A stretch of 48,407 bases of DNA from Clostridia bacterium (GCA_017399035.1 JAFQEM010000013.1:1-48407), one strand, 5' to 3'. Counted from the stretch's first letter, positions 7,080 through 16,809 are shown. A program made the numbers and translations. Notes: a model not told the origin generated them from the letters alone.

Positions 7080-9917
7080 ATGGCTGAAAAAATTATTACT
7101 CCAACTTCATTACCTTTCTGGTCGTGGAACGATAAACTTGAAAAAGATAAACTTATCAAGCAGATAAGAAAAATGCATAAAGATGGCTACGGTGGTTTTT
7201 TTATGCACGCGCGTTCGGGGCTTAAAACAGAATATCTTGGAAAAGATTGGTTCGACTGTGTTCGTGCTTGCTGTGAAGAGGCTAAAAAACTTGATATGAA
7301 GGCTTGGTGTTACGACGAAAACGGCTGGCCAAGCGGTTTTGTTGGTGGCAAACTTCTTGAAACTAAAGAATTTAGATTAAACACCTTGTATTTTAAGCAA
7401 GGTGAGTTTGACGATAATGCAAATTATCATTATGTGGTTGAAAACGGCAAAATCGTTCGCATTAACGGTTATAAAAGCGGTTCAGTTATCAATGCCTTTA
7501 TAAGAGAATCCGTTTCTCAAACAGACGTTTTAGACGGTAAGGTAGTTGATGCTTTTATATCTGAAACGCACGAACGTTATAAAAAAGAGATAGAAAACTT
7601 AACTGAAAATATAGTTGGTTTCTTTACTGACGAACCGCGTTATAGCGAGAGGGCTGAATATCCTTATACAAAAATTTTACCCGATTATTTTTCATCTCTT
7701 TATGGCGAAAACCTTTTTGATAATTTGGCGCTATTGTTTTACGAGGGTAGTGGTTATGAAACTTTCCGCTATAGATATTATAAATGCTGTCAACAATTAT
7801 TCTTGAAAAATTTTGCTGAAAAACTATATAACTGGCATAATGAAAACGGCTTAAAAATTACAGGACATTACGTAGAAGAACGCACAATGTTTACGCAAAT
7901 GTTAAATAACGGGGGAATTATGCCTTACTATGAGTTTATGCATATCCCTGGCATTGACTGGCTTTGTCGTAGATATTTGTCGGTTTCTACGATAAGACAA
8001 CTTACTAGCGTTACTGCGCAAATGCAAAAAGAAGACGCTCTGTCAGAAATGTTTGCAATGAGCGGGTGGGACGTTACGCCTAAAGAACTTAAAAATATTG
8101 CAGATTATCAATATAATTACGGCATAACGCTTATGTGCCAACACCTTTTACCATATTCAGAAAGCGGAGAAAGAAAAAATGATTTTCCCGTTCATTTTTC
8201 TTCGTTTAACGCGTGGATAGATGAGGGTATGTTGCCCTTTAACCGTTATTTTGACGCGTTAGGTCAGTTCATTCGTTCAAGCAAAGAAAACGTGAACGTT
8301 GGCGTGCTTTTTACAATGCGTAGCGTATATCTATTATACGACGTTGAAAACTGGTCTTGCGCAAGAAATCTTGATTGTAGTTTTATCTACGACGGCTGTG
8401 AAAATCTTGCAAACCATCACGTTGCCTTTCATATTTTAGACGAAACTTTGCTTGGTAAATACGGTGGGGTTGAAAATGGCAAAATTACGCTAGGTGCTTG
8501 CTCTTACGATACGTTGATAATCCCCAAATGTTACGTTATAGATAAAACAACCGACGATATTTTAAGAAAATTCGTTGCCCAAGGCGGAAAAGTGCATTTG
8601 CTTGATTGCAAACCTCATTTAGTTGAAGGGCAAAAAGCAAACTTTGATTATTTAGAAACAAACGTTTCTTTAGAACAAATATATTCCGCAAACGAATATA
8701 CAGTTTCTTCAACGTCAATATATTTACATACTTCTTTGCGTACGGTAAATGGTGTAAAATACGTGTTTGCCGTAAACGTTGGCGAGCAGGAAATTCAAAC
8801 TCAAATAACTCAAAATGGCAGTGCGTTTAACGCCGTTTATAACGTAATAGACGACACGGTAACATACGTTGGTGAAAATATAATAATACCCGCAAAAGAA
8901 TCGGTTATCGTATGCAAATATAAAGGCGAAATTCCAAAGCCAACAAAATATGAAACGGTTGAAATAGGAAGTGCAGAATATTCGGTTGTTGATTTTAATG
9001 CAAATTATCTTGCTCTAGATATTGCTCATTTGTCATATGACGGTGTTAATTTTGAAGATAAACTGCCTGTAGTGGGTATTTTTAGAAGATTACTTTCCGA
9101 ACGCTATTGCGGAAAAGTTTACTTAAAATACGTATTTGAAGTGAAAGAATTAGTTGACGGGGTAACGCTTATTGCAGAAGATACTGAAAAAATAAGCGCA
9201 ACGTTAAACGGTCATTCTTTAACTTTTGACGGCAATTCAACACTTGATGAAATTTATAAGTCGGCAAACTTATCAAATACGTTGTTGGTTGGTGAAAATC
9301 AACTTATTATAGAATATGACTTTTATCAAAACGAAAAGGTTTATTATGCGTTGTTTGGCGAAAACGTGTCTGAAAGTTTACGTAACTGTATTACTTACGA
9401 CACAATGATAACACCACCTTATATTTGTGGTAAGTTTGGCGTTTATTCTAATAACTTTAGGGCAGGTAACCACCCTTCTACCTTACACGCAGATACTTTT
9501 TATATTGCAAAACCATTAGAAAAGGTTAGTAATTTAGTTGAACAAGGTTTTGCGTTTTTTGCTGGCAATATAACGCTAAAACGTACTTTTACGGCAAATA
9601 GTGAAAAGGTTAAACTAAAACTTAACGGAAGATTTCATATTGCAAAAATTTTCGTGAACGGAAATTATGCGGGAATGTTAGAGTTCACAGACCTTTTAGA
9701 CGTTTCACCGTTTGTTAAAAAAGGTGAAAATACGCTTGAAATTAAACTATATTCGGGCAACCGCAATCTTTTAGGTCCGCATCACACACTGTCTAGTGAT
9801 TTAGACGTTGAAATAACGCCTTTCTCATTTGATTTTACAGATTCTTGGCAAGGTAACGGCAGTCCAGAGTTTACTTTTAGATATTCGTTTTCTAAATTCG
9901 GTTTATTTGATTTATAA
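7080..9917 (+). CDS. GH106-like glycoside hydrolase (alpha-L-rhamnosidase-related)
   Basis: This is a 945-residue cytoplasmic enzyme with no signal peptide. The N-terminus has the pattern typical of the Glyco_hydro_106 family: PFWSWND, GGFFMHARSGLKTEYLG, and WCYDENGWPSGF at about residue 80, belonging to a TIM-barrel domain. Residues about 410-530 resemble the Rossmann-like glutamine-amidotransferase fold found after the barrel in such enzymes (TLIIPKCYVID, GGKVHLLDC). The C-terminal third is beta-rich and ends in a galactose-binding-like domain (LKLNGRFHIAKIFVNGNYAG). Known GH106 enzymes remove alpha-L-rhamnose from pectin-type glycans; the family also holds many untested proteins, so the substrate is an inference. 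The ribosome site is weak (TAGGT). Confidence 0.78.
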   Translation: MAEKIITPTSLPFWSWNDKLEKDKLIKQIRKMHKDGYGGFFMHARSGLKTEYLGKDWFDCVRACCEEAKKLDMKAWCYDENGWPSGFVGGKLLETKEFRLNTLYFKQGEFDDNANYHYVVENGKIVRINGYKSGSVINAFIRESVSQTDVLDGKVVDAFISETHERYKKEIENLTENIVGFFTDEPRYSERAEYPYTKILPDYFSSLYGENLFDNLALLFYEGSGYETFRYRYYKCCQQLFLKNFAEKLYNWHNENGLKITGHYVEERTMFTQMLNNGGIMPYYEFMHIPGIDWLCRRYLSVSTIRQLTSVTAQMQKEDALSEMFAMSGWDVTPKELKNIADYQYNYGITLMCQHLLPYSESGERKNDFPVHFSSFNAWIDEGMLPFNRYFDALGQFIRSSKENVNVGVLFTMRSVYLLYDVENWSCARNLDCSFIYDGCENLANHHVAFHILDETLLGKYGGVENGKITLGACSYDTLIIPKCYVIDKTTDDILRKFVAQGGKVHLLDCKPHLVEGQKANFDYLETNVSLEQIYSANEYTVSSTSIYLHTSLRTVNGVKYVFAVNVGEQEIQTQITQNGSAFNAVYNVIDDTVTYVGENIIIPAKESVIVCKYKGEIPKPTKYETVEIGSAEYSVVDFNANYLALDIAHLSYDGVNFEDKLPVVGIFRRLLSERYCGKVYLKYVFEVKELVDGVTLIAEDTEKISATLNGHSLTFDGNSTLDEIYKSANLSNTLLVGENQLIIEYDFYQNEKVYYALFGENVSESLRNCITYDTMITPPYICGKFGVYSNNFRAGNHPSTLHADTFYIAKPLEKVSNLVEQGFAFFAGNITLKRTFTANSEKVKLKLNGRFHIAKIFVNGNYAGMLEFTDLLDVSPFVKKGENTLEIKLYSGNRNLLGPHHTLSSDLDVEITPFSFDFTDSWQGNGSPEFTFRYSFSKFGLFDL

Positions 9918-9934
9918 TTTTAACGAGGCTATTT

Positions 9935-10885
9935 ATGGATAAAAATATTCAAGTTTATCAACTTTGTCCGCACAGTGGATATTTAATGCAGTCATATTTA
10001 ATCAAAACGCCAAACGATAAAATAATAATGATTGACGGTGGGCACGATTATTATATGGAAAAAGCCTATCTTCTACACGCAATTAGGGCAATTCTCGGCT
10101 TAAACGACGGCGACTATTTTGAAATTGAGGCTTGGTTTTTATCTCACGGGCATATTGACCACTTTGGTGAATTTGCAATGATGATGAAAGAATATAATCA
10201 AAATTCCAACTATAAAGTAAAAAATTTTTATTTTGATTTTCCTGATTTTGAAAAAACTAATTTTGAAGAGGCAGATTATTCTTTAGAAAAGTTACAACTT
10301 CTAAAAGACGGTTTTGAAACTTACGCAAAAGTAAACGGCATATCAGTTGTCGGTTCATATTACGATTATCTTAATAGTTCGGTTATAAATAAACAGTCGG
10401 TAGATAACGGATTATCGTTTATTATTGACGGCGTTAAACTTGATATATTGCAAACGCAAGACGAAACCGACGACCACGTCAACAGCAATTCGTTGGTTAT
10501 TAGGGTGCAAGATTGTAACAAAAAAAGTAAAACGTGTTTATTTTTGAATGACGCAAGCGAAACAAGTGGCGCAAGATTACTATCAAAATACGGCAAAGCA
10601 CTCAAAAGTGATATAGTGCAAATGGCGCATCACGGACAAGCGGGTGTATGTAAAAACGTTTACGACGTAATTGATGCAACCGTTAGGCTTTGGCCAACGC
10701 CGTTTTGGCTGTGGCAAGACCACGAAAGATGGAGAATTGACGAAGTTAGAAGTTGGTTTAATTTAAAAGAGGATAAATATACGGAAAACGATATTTTGGC
10801 TTGTAGATATGGCGATTATCCCGAAGATTATACCTCTATTTCCGACTGGAAAAAATGTTTAGGAAAAATGAAAATAACTTTGTAA
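9935..10885 (+). CDS. Metallo-beta-lactamase-fold hydrolase (ComEC/Rec2-like)
   Basis: The 316-residue protein has the zinc-binding signature of the fold: SHGHIDHFGE with His71, His73, Asp75 and His76. Other fold marks are IMIDGGHD (about residue 33) and KSDIVQMAHHGQAG (about 228-241), a form seen in the ComEC-like branch. There is no signal peptide and no membrane segment, so it is not a DNA-uptake channel. It lies 17 bases after the GH106-like gene and 20 before the next large enzyme, so it is probably co-expressed and may act on a sugar derivative released by them. That role is inferred from position only. Confidence 0.8.
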   Translation: MDKNIQVYQLCPHSGYLMQSYLIKTPNDKIIMIDGGHDYYMEKAYLLHAIRAILGLNDGDYFEIEAWFLSHGHIDHFGEFAMMMKEYNQNSNYKVKNFYFDFPDFEKTNFEEADYSLEKLQLLKDGFETYAKVNGISVVGSYYDYLNSSVINKQSVDNGLSFIIDGVKLDILQTQDETDDHVNSNSLVIRVQDCNKKSKTCLFLNDASETSGARLLSKYGKALKSDIVQMAHHGQAGVCKNVYDVIDATVRLWPTPFWLWQDHERWRIDEVRSWFNLKEDKYTENDILACRYGDYPEDYTSISDWKKCLGKMKITL

Positions 10886-10905
10886 TTACTTTTGGAGAGG
10901 ATAAA

Positions 10906-13900
10906 ATGCTTTATCAAATTGTTTCATCAAAAAAATATAAAGACATAATTTCGTTAAACGTTAGCGAAACTTTTAGTGATAATATTAAGTTTGCGCCTGA
11001 TTATAGATATTCGTATAAATTAAGGTTTAGGGGTGAAGTTAGCGTTCCTTACGGTAATCGAACGGAAACAACTTATCCTAAATATTTCAGAAAACTAGAC
11101 GACTCATTGTCTTTGACTAACGGGCAATATACTCTTGAATTTAACGATGGCAACTTGTGTTATGAACGCAGTTGCTATTATATGCTTAAAGACGAGTTAG
11201 AAATAGATAAAGAATATACCTTTTCTATCACGGCAAAAGCAACTGGAATAAAAGATAATTTTAAGGTTAGTGCAGAAGTATATTATGGCGAGAAGTTTAC
11301 GCGCTATTATTACCAAACGCCCGACGAGAAATATTGTTTAGATATAGTCGATAGTGGCGATTATAAAACTTACAACTGCAAAATAAAATTTACTGCGCCC
11401 GTTGCGTTTATTATGATTAAAATTAGCGCAATAGATTTTACAGGAAGTGCCTCAATATATTGCCCTAAACTTTTTTTAGGCGACAAGAATTTTATAAAAG
11501 ATTTTGAATACGCGCCTGAAGATTTAACTAATCAGTTGTGGGTGGGCGAAGGCTTTTCGCATACGGAAAGACCAACTTTTACCGTTAAATTTAACGGAAC
11601 GGAAATATTTAGCGGAAGAAAATATGACAAATTAAGCCGTTGGTCAGGCGTAGAATTTAACATACCCGACCAGTTAGTTAAAGATGAAAATCAGTTTGAA
11701 ATTCAATATTTGCCCGATAACAAAATAGGTTATTCAATAAGCGAAGTTCAACTTTTGACCTTGCCTAAAGAACTTGAAATTATCGGCGCACAAAAATACC
11801 AAAATAAAGATAAACGTTTCGGTATTTTATGCCACCTTGCGTTGAATAAAAAATTAACGGTTTCAACTGACAATAATTTAGACTTTTTAGGGCAGATAAA
11901 TATTGATGAAAATTACGCCGTTTTAGAATTTTTACCAAAAGAAATAGGGCAAGACGTTAAAATACTTGTAACTGACGGAATAAACGAACGCTCTACAACC
12001 GTTATTATAAATGAAAAAAAGGACGATAACGTTATCACGGGTACGGGCGACTTTATTTACGTTAACCATAATTTAGAAGATTTTGTTGAATATATGTCGT
12101 GGTATCTAAACGAGTGCATAGGCGATATGATTACTTTCCGTAGTGCTTACCGTTGGGGATACACTTCGGAATTTGACAAAAGTTTTTGGGAAAAGGCTGT
12201 AAAAATAGTTAAAGGTTTGGGGCTCTATTATGCGTTGATGACTGATGGTAGAGAGTTAAACGGCATCAACGCTAATCCAACGATAGAAGTGCTTGATAGC
12301 GAGTATTTTTTAGGCGAACAAACTCACGAAAGAGACGGCGCTTATACTTATCAATTTCAAAACGTAAATCATAACGGCGACCTTTATTGTCAAGTTCTAT
12401 CTAGAAAGATGGAACGCACGGGTATTTTAAGCAGGTGCAGTCCCGTTTATGATAAAAAAGGTAACGCGCGTAGGTATTACGCAGGCGACGAAGATTTGCC
12501 CACAGTAAAAGATGCCTACGAAAAATTCCTTTTCAATATGAAACGTACTGCGGCTGAAGGCGCTACTAGACACACGGGTGTAACCCCTATGTTTTCAACG
12601 TTTTTTAAGGTTGGCTATAAATGGTTAGGTTTTGAATCAATGTATGGTAGCCACGAAATACTGTTTGGTGCGTTAAGGGGTATGAGCAGTTCCGTTGGGC
12701 AAAATTCTTATGGCGCTCACCTTGCTTTGCAATGGTCAACAGTGCCTTGTGATGATAGAGAACACGCTATGCGTTATAAACTATCGTTATATCAAAGTTA
12801 TCTACAAGGCGCGTCGCAAATAAACACGGAAGAAGGTTTATGGTATATTGAAAACCCGTTTGAAGGATTTGATAGATTTTCTTACGCTTGTACAATACAC
12901 ACCAAAGAGCAACGTGAATTTAATCGTTTTATAAAGGCTCACGAAAGAAAAGGTAAGCAAGTAAGAAAAATTGCAATGATGGTTGGTAAATACGACGGTA
13001 TGGAATGTTTCTCTGCGGGCAAAGTTTACGGACTTGACGGTAAATTCTGGAAATATTCTACCCCAGAATACAGTTGGGATTTACTTAAAGTATTTTATCC
13101 ACAAGCAAAAATCGAGGCAATTTATCATTTTGTTAAAAAGGGTGGAGAAGAAGGCTTAAGAGAAAAAGATAAGAAGTTTTTAGAGGCTTGGCCTGAACTC
13201 TACGGTGGCAAGGCAATAGACTGTCAGTCGCTAGGCTTTTATTCGGAAACACCCTATGGTGTAATAGACTTAATTGACGCAGATGCAGAAAATCTTGATG
13301 ACTACGAGTTTATATTTTTAACAGGTTGGAATACCTGCTCTGAAGACCAACTTATTAAATTTTGCAAATACTTGAAAAACGGTGGAAAGTTGATGCTTGC
13401 AAAGTTGCATTTATCAGATTGCATTGATAGAGAAATTGCGTTAACAGGTAAAGCAAAAGAAATAGATAGTCCATATCTAAAAGAGTTGCTTGATTATAAA
13501 AAGCAAGGTAACCTTATATATTTTGAAAACGACGGCTATCCTATCGAGTTTAAGGAAGAATACGCAAAACAATTAAAATACGCGGGCGAGCGTTATGGTA
13601 GCAAAATTATTACTGCAAGTGATAGAGTATCGTTTACAGAATATTTGCAAGACAATGGTTCAACATATATTTACGCAATGAATATATGTTGGTGGAACGA
13701 TATTTGCGCATCAATTAAACTAAATTTATCGGGAAGGGAACATTTGATTAAAATAGGCGATAACGATATAAAATTGTTAGGTGTAACGCCAAACCGTTCA
13801 AAAGCAATTTTTGTTGAGGGGATAGACGTAGATATATCGACTGTTGAAAATGATTTTGCTATACTAAAAGGTTTTGGACAGGCCAAAATTACAATTTATA

Positions 13901-13962
13901 ATAATAATGGCTCAAGTTCTAAAACTATTAACTTTAATGGAATTAAACGAATAGATTTGTAA
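10906..13962 (+). CDS. Putative glycoside hydrolase of unassigned family, 1018 residues
   Basis: I take the ATG at 10906, because GGAGAGG stands 7 bases upstream and an earlier in-frame ATG would overlap the previous gene. There is no signal peptide. Residues about 45-190 look like a carbohydrate-binding beta-sandwich and 200-290 like a second beta domain. Residues about 380-680 could be a TIM barrel, with acidic residues in motifs such as DGRELNG, YAGDEDLP and NTEEGLWYIE. Residues about 695-870 resemble the Rossmann-like domain of GH42-type enzymes (KIAMMVGKYDG, FIFLTGWN, LKNGGKLMLAKL), and a beta domain closes the protein. I do not recognise a numbered family. The fold and role are inferred from this layout and the neighbouring glycosidase. 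Confidence 0.65.
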   Translation: MLYQIVSSKKYKDIISLNVSETFSDNIKFAPDYRYSYKLRFRGEVSVPYGNRTETTYPKYFRKLDDSLSLTNGQYTLEFNDGNLCYERSCYYMLKDELEIDKEYTFSITAKATGIKDNFKVSAEVYYGEKFTRYYYQTPDEKYCLDIVDSGDYKTYNCKIKFTAPVAFIMIKISAIDFTGSASIYCPKLFLGDKNFIKDFEYAPEDLTNQLWVGEGFSHTERPTFTVKFNGTEIFSGRKYDKLSRWSGVEFNIPDQLVKDENQFEIQYLPDNKIGYSISEVQLLTLPKELEIIGAQKYQNKDKRFGILCHLALNKKLTVSTDNNLDFLGQINIDENYAVLEFLPKEIGQDVKILVTDGINERSTTVIINEKKDDNVITGTGDFIYVNHNLEDFVEYMSWYLNECIGDMITFRSAYRWGYTSEFDKSFWEKAVKIVKGLGLYYALMTDGRELNGINANPTIEVLDSEYFLGEQTHERDGAYTYQFQNVNHNGDLYCQVLSRKMERTGILSRCSPVYDKKGNARRYYAGDEDLPTVKDAYEKFLFNMKRTAAEGATRHTGVTPMFSTFFKVGYKWLGFESMYGSHEILFGALRGMSSSVGQNSYGAHLALQWSTVPCDDREHAMRYKLSLYQSYLQGASQINTEEGLWYIENPFEGFDRFSYACTIHTKEQREFNRFIKAHERKGKQVRKIAMMVGKYDGMECFSAGKVYGLDGKFWKYSTPEYSWDLLKVFYPQAKIEAIYHFVKKGGEEGLREKDKKFLEAWPELYGGKAIDCQSLGFYSETPYGVIDLIDADAENLDDYEFIFLTGWNTCSEDQLIKFCKYLKNGGKLMLAKLHLSDCIDREIALTGKAKEIDSPYLKELLDYKKQGNLIYFENDGYPIEFKEEYAKQLKYAGERYGSKIITASDRVSFTEYLQDNGSTYIYAMNICWWNDICASIKLNLSGREHLIKIGDNDIKLLGVTPNRSKAIFVEGIDVDISTVENDFAILKGFGQAKITIYNNNGSSSKTINFNGIKRIDL

Positions 13963-13970
13963 ATAAAAAA

Positions 13971-14011
13971 CAGCCCTTTGTAAATAAAGTTTTTGCAAAG
14001 GGTTGTTTTTT
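13971..14011. terminator. Bidirectional terminator between convergent genes
   Basis: A 10-bp stem pairs CAGCCCTTTG (13971-13980) with CAAAGGGTTG (13996-14005), including one G-U pair. Six T's follow on the + strand and six A's precede it, so it can end transcription of the glycosidase gene and of the convergent repair operon. Confidence 0.85.
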
Positions 14012-14029
14012 ATATAGAGTTATAATTTA

Positions 14030-14770
14030 TTATTCCCAAGTTTCAAAGCAATATTTGCGGTAACGTCTAGGGAAGTAGCAGTCTTGTTGTTTTAGGTGTG
14101 GGCGTTGTTTTATATTTACACTATTAAAATATTTTCGCCATAGATTTTGTAAACGGTTTTCGTTTGCCGAGGGGGTAAAATTAGGCGCAAGGTCAGTAAA
14201 ATCAGTTTTTATACTGTAACCGTCAGAAATAGAAATTTTACCTCTCTTTACGTCGTGAATAATAAAAGGAACGTGCCCTAATCTTTTTAGAAAAAAAGGC
14301 GCAAGCAGTTGAGTTATGTCGTTGTCGGGCGAATATCTTGCGTACATTATACCTCGTTCAGATTCACTAAACCTTAAAAAACCACTAACAATATGGCGTT
14401 CGTGTAAAACCTTTTGAACGGTGTAAGAAAAATCGGAAACAATTTTTTCGCTCAATCTATCGGCAACGTTTTTACGTAGTTTTAACGTTAAATATCCATA
14501 ATTAAAAGCAGAGGTAAGCGCATTTTCTTCGCAAGACATAAGGCAAATTTTCATAAGGTAGATAATATCGTCACCACCATAATTAAAAAGTGCCTTTTTT
14601 ACCCGTTCGGCGCGCGCAAAATCAGTTGTTATTTTAATATCAACCGCATCAATTCTTGGTTGAAAAGACTTAAAATCTTGAACCTTATCGGGAACAATCT
14701 TTTCAGTAAAACTCACGAATAGAGCGCATAAAATTCCGTCGATAGAATTTTCTATAGTAAAAATTTTCAT
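14030..14770 (-). CDS. DUF4130/TIGR03915-type protein, partner of the radical SAM repair protein
   Basis: This 246-residue protein matches, from memory, the putative DNA metabolism family that accompanies TIGR03916 radical SAM proteins. Recognisable parts are the N-terminal FTIENSIDGILCALF, the RHIVSGFLRFSE segment, YARYSPDND, and the C-terminal LWRKYFNSVNIKQRPHLKQQ. Its ATG overlaps the radical SAM stop by 4 bases (ATGA), so the two are translationally coupled and probably act together. In many genomes this family is fused or linked to a uracil-DNA glycosylase; the 246 residues here leave no room for one, and none is nearby. The biochemical role is unknown. Confidence 0.8.
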   Translation of the reverse strand: MKIFTIENSIDGILCALFVSFTEKIVPDKVQDFKSFQPRIDAVDIKITTDFARAERVKKALFNYGGDDIIYLMKICLMSCEENALTSAFNYGYLTLKLRKNVADRLSEKIVSDFSYTVQKVLHERHIVSGFLRFSESERGIMYARYSPDNDITQLLAPFFLKRLGHVPFIIHDVKRGKISISDGYSIKTDFTDLAPNFTPSANENRLQNLWRKYFNSVNIKQRPHLKQQDCYFPRRYRKYCFETWE

Positions 14771-16026
14771 AGTTCTCCCGTAATTGCGCTAAAAACTGCG
14801 CTATCGTAGTTATTAAAAATAGATAGTTGCTTAGCGTTTTGGTTAAGTTCTGCGCCTATCAATAAATTTTTTACAACGCGCTCGTTAGCACCGCCCAAAA
14901 ACTTTCCTTTACAAGTGATAAAATGCACGGCGCGCTTTAATACTACACGCAATCTTTTAAGGTCGCTAAAATCAAGTTTTGCGTGTTTCCTTGCTTGCAT
15001 AATTCTATATGCGCTCTTTACACCCACGCCGGGTATTCGCAGTAACATTTCAGGTGACGCCGTGTTTATTTCAACTGGGAAAAGTTGAGGGTTTTTTAAC
15101 GCCCAAGCGCATTTTGGGTCATAATCAGTAGACAAAAATCCGTCTGTTCCAGTAATTTCGTCTGCAGTAAATCCATAAAAACGCAATAGCCAGTCGGCTT
15201 GATACAATCTGTGTTCTCTGATGAGCGGTGCTTGTTCATAGGGAAGAAGTGAAGTATCAAAATTAGTGGGCGTATAAGTGGAATAATATACTCTTTTGAG
15301 TTTATAAGTCCTATACATAAATTCAGTAAGTTTAAGAATATGCGCGTCAGATTCGGGTGATGCGCCTACAATCATTTGCGTGGTTTGACCTGCTGGCAAA
15401 AAATCTTTACGCCGTAGTGTAGGGGCGTAAAAATATTTATCTTGCGCAAGCATTTTCATAGGTGTAATTATTGCATTTTTATCTTTTTGAGGGGCAAGCA
15501 ATTTAAGACTTTTTTCACTTGGAAGTTCAATATTAAAACTCATTCTATCAACCAAAAACCCCGTGCGTTCAATAAGCAACTTATCAGCGTTAGGTATGCC
15601 TTTAAGATGTATATATCCGTTAAAGTTATATTCCTTACGTAATTTTCTCACCGTTTCATATAAAAGTTCCATAGTGTGGTTGGGTGATTTAAAAATTGAA
15701 GAAGATAAGAACAGCCCTTCAATATAGTTGCGCTTATAAAACCCCATAGTAAGTTCACAAATCTCTTCAGGTGTTGCAGTTGCTCTAGGCACGTCGTTAG
15801 ACCTGCGAGAAGTGCAATAAGCGCAATCGTAACAACAGTCGTTACTCATAAGAATTTTAAGCAAAGAAATACACCTGCCGTCAGGTGTAAAAGAATGGCA
15901 AAGCCCACCGAAACACGCGTTTCCTATACCGTTTTTAGTGTTTTGGCGTTTAGAACCGCTTGAAGAGCAACTAACGTCATATTTTGCTGCGTCAACCAAG
16001 ATATTAAGTCTTCTTTCGTCTAACAT
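14767..16026 (-). CDS. Putative DNA modification/repair radical SAM protein (TIGR03916-like)
   Basis: The 419-residue protein carries the radical SAM cluster motif CX3CX2C (Cys64, Cys68, Cys71 in CCYDCAYC). Four further cysteines precede it (20, 38, 43, 52) in KYDVSCSSSGS, ACFGGLC and DGRC, enough for a possible extra metal site. Residues about 315-345 hold a helix-hairpin-helix element (MLLRIPGVGVKSAYRIMQARK), typical of DNA-binding repair proteins. AAGGAAAG precedes the ATG. It heads a two-gene operon with the DUF4130-type partner. The family is linked to DNA repair by gene context; the reaction is not established. Confidence 0.88.
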   Translation of the reverse strand: MLDERRLNILVDAAKYDVSCSSSGSKRQNTKNGIGNACFGGLCHSFTPDGRCISLLKILMSNDCCYDCAYCTSRRSNDVPRATATPEEICELTMGFYKRNYIEGLFLSSSIFKSPNHTMELLYETVRKLRKEYNFNGYIHLKGIPNADKLLIERTGFLVDRMSFNIELPSEKSLKLLAPQKDKNAIITPMKMLAQDKYFYAPTLRRKDFLPAGQTTQMIVGASPESDAHILKLTEFMYRTYKLKRVYYSTYTPTNFDTSLLPYEQAPLIREHRLYQADWLLRFYGFTADEITGTDGFLSTDYDPKCAWALKNPQLFPVEINTASPEMLLRIPGVGVKSAYRIMQARKHAKLDFSDLKRLRVVLKRAVHFITCKGKFLGGANERVVKNLLIGAELNQNAKQLSIFNNYDSAVFSAITGEL

Positions 16027-16056
16027 AATTTGCTTTCCTTAAAAAAGTGTATAATA

Positions 16057-16085
16057 AGTATAACACATAAAAAATCAAAAAGCAA
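16057..16085 (-). promoter_or_regulatory. Promoter of the radical SAM operon
   Basis: TTGCTT (16085-16080), a 17-base spacer and TATACT (16062-16057) preceded by TGT, an extended -10. It lies about 30 bases before the ATG. Confidence 0.7.
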
Positions 16086-16099
16086 ACAAATGTTCGCAT

Positions 16100-16140
16100 T
16101 TTTAAAAATAAAATAAACGGCATTTTTAAAACACCGTTTA
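16100..16140 (-). terminator. Terminator of the SGNH hydrolase gene
   Basis: Read on the minus strand, TAAACGG (16140-16134) pairs with CCGTTTA (16120-16114), and the tract TTTTATTTTT follows. Confidence 0.65.
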
Positions 16141-16161
16141 CTTTTGCATAAAGTAATATTT

Positions 16162-16809
16162 TTAATATCCCAAAATTTTCTCGGCAATTACAGGTGGAAT
16201 ACAGTCGGGCGTTGCCAAGTCGTTTTTATTTATATCAGCATATTTGCAAAGGTAAGAAAGAACTTGACCACCCATCATTTTAACTCCGTCTTCGGTGTTA
16301 AAATGCGTCATATCACTTCTGCAACTTTGCGGTAAGGTAAGAGTGTGCGCATAAAGGTCGTTAATAACGGTGTCGGTATCTTTCAAAACGTCTATAGCAA
16401 TTTGGTTAAACTGTTCAATTTCTTTATTATAGCGGTGAAATTTTTCCCCTTTGTATCCTTCTTCGATTACAGAGCAAGACGTTGCAAAAATAAATTTTGC
16501 GTTTGGGAAAAGTTTTCTTAAGCGTTTGTCTATTCTGCGAATAAGGTCGCCATAAAATTCGGGTGGGGTTAAAGGACCGTCGTCATAAATTCTCAAAACG
16601 TCCCACGCGCCGGCGTTCCAGTGCACAACGTCTATATCGTCAGGCCACTCGCCTCTTTTTTTCCACTCGTGCGCATAGCGTAAAACGTATTGAGCAAAAC
16701 GACAATTTTCTTCAGGGTAATAAACTTCCGCAACACCCTCTAGCGCGCTTTTAACGTATTTTTGATATCCCATACGGATAGAATCGCCTATCAAAACTAT
16801 TTTCTTCAT
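16162..16809 (-). CDS. SGNH/GDSL-family hydrolase
   Basis: The 215-residue protein opens with KKIVLIGDSIRMG, the block I GDS motif with nucleophile Ser10. It also has Asn65 in HWNAGAWD (block III) and the catalytic pair Asp166/His169 in SDMTHF (block V). There is no signal peptide, so it acts in the cytoplasm, probably removing acyl or acetyl groups from a sugar or small ester; the substrate is unknown. AGAGG lies before the ATG. It stands alone between the radical SAM operon promoter and the serine operon and has its own terminator. Confidence 0.82.
   Translation of the reverse strand: MKKIVLIGDSIRMGYQKYVKSALEGVAEVYYPEENCRFAQYVLRYAHEWKKRGEWPDDIDVVHWNAGAWDVLRIYDDGPLTPPEFYGDLIRRIDKRLRKLFPNAKFIFATSCSVIEEGYKGEKFHRYNKEIEQFNQIAIDVLKDTDTVINDLYAHTLTLPQSCRSDMTHFNTEDGVKMMGGQVLSYLCKYADINKNDLATPDCIPPVIAEKILGY

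Noticed and set aside
10855-10905. Earlier ATG for the 1018-residue enzyme
   Set aside because: It would overlap the metallo-hydrolase gene by 31 bases and has no ribosome site; GGAGAGG marks the ATG at 10906.
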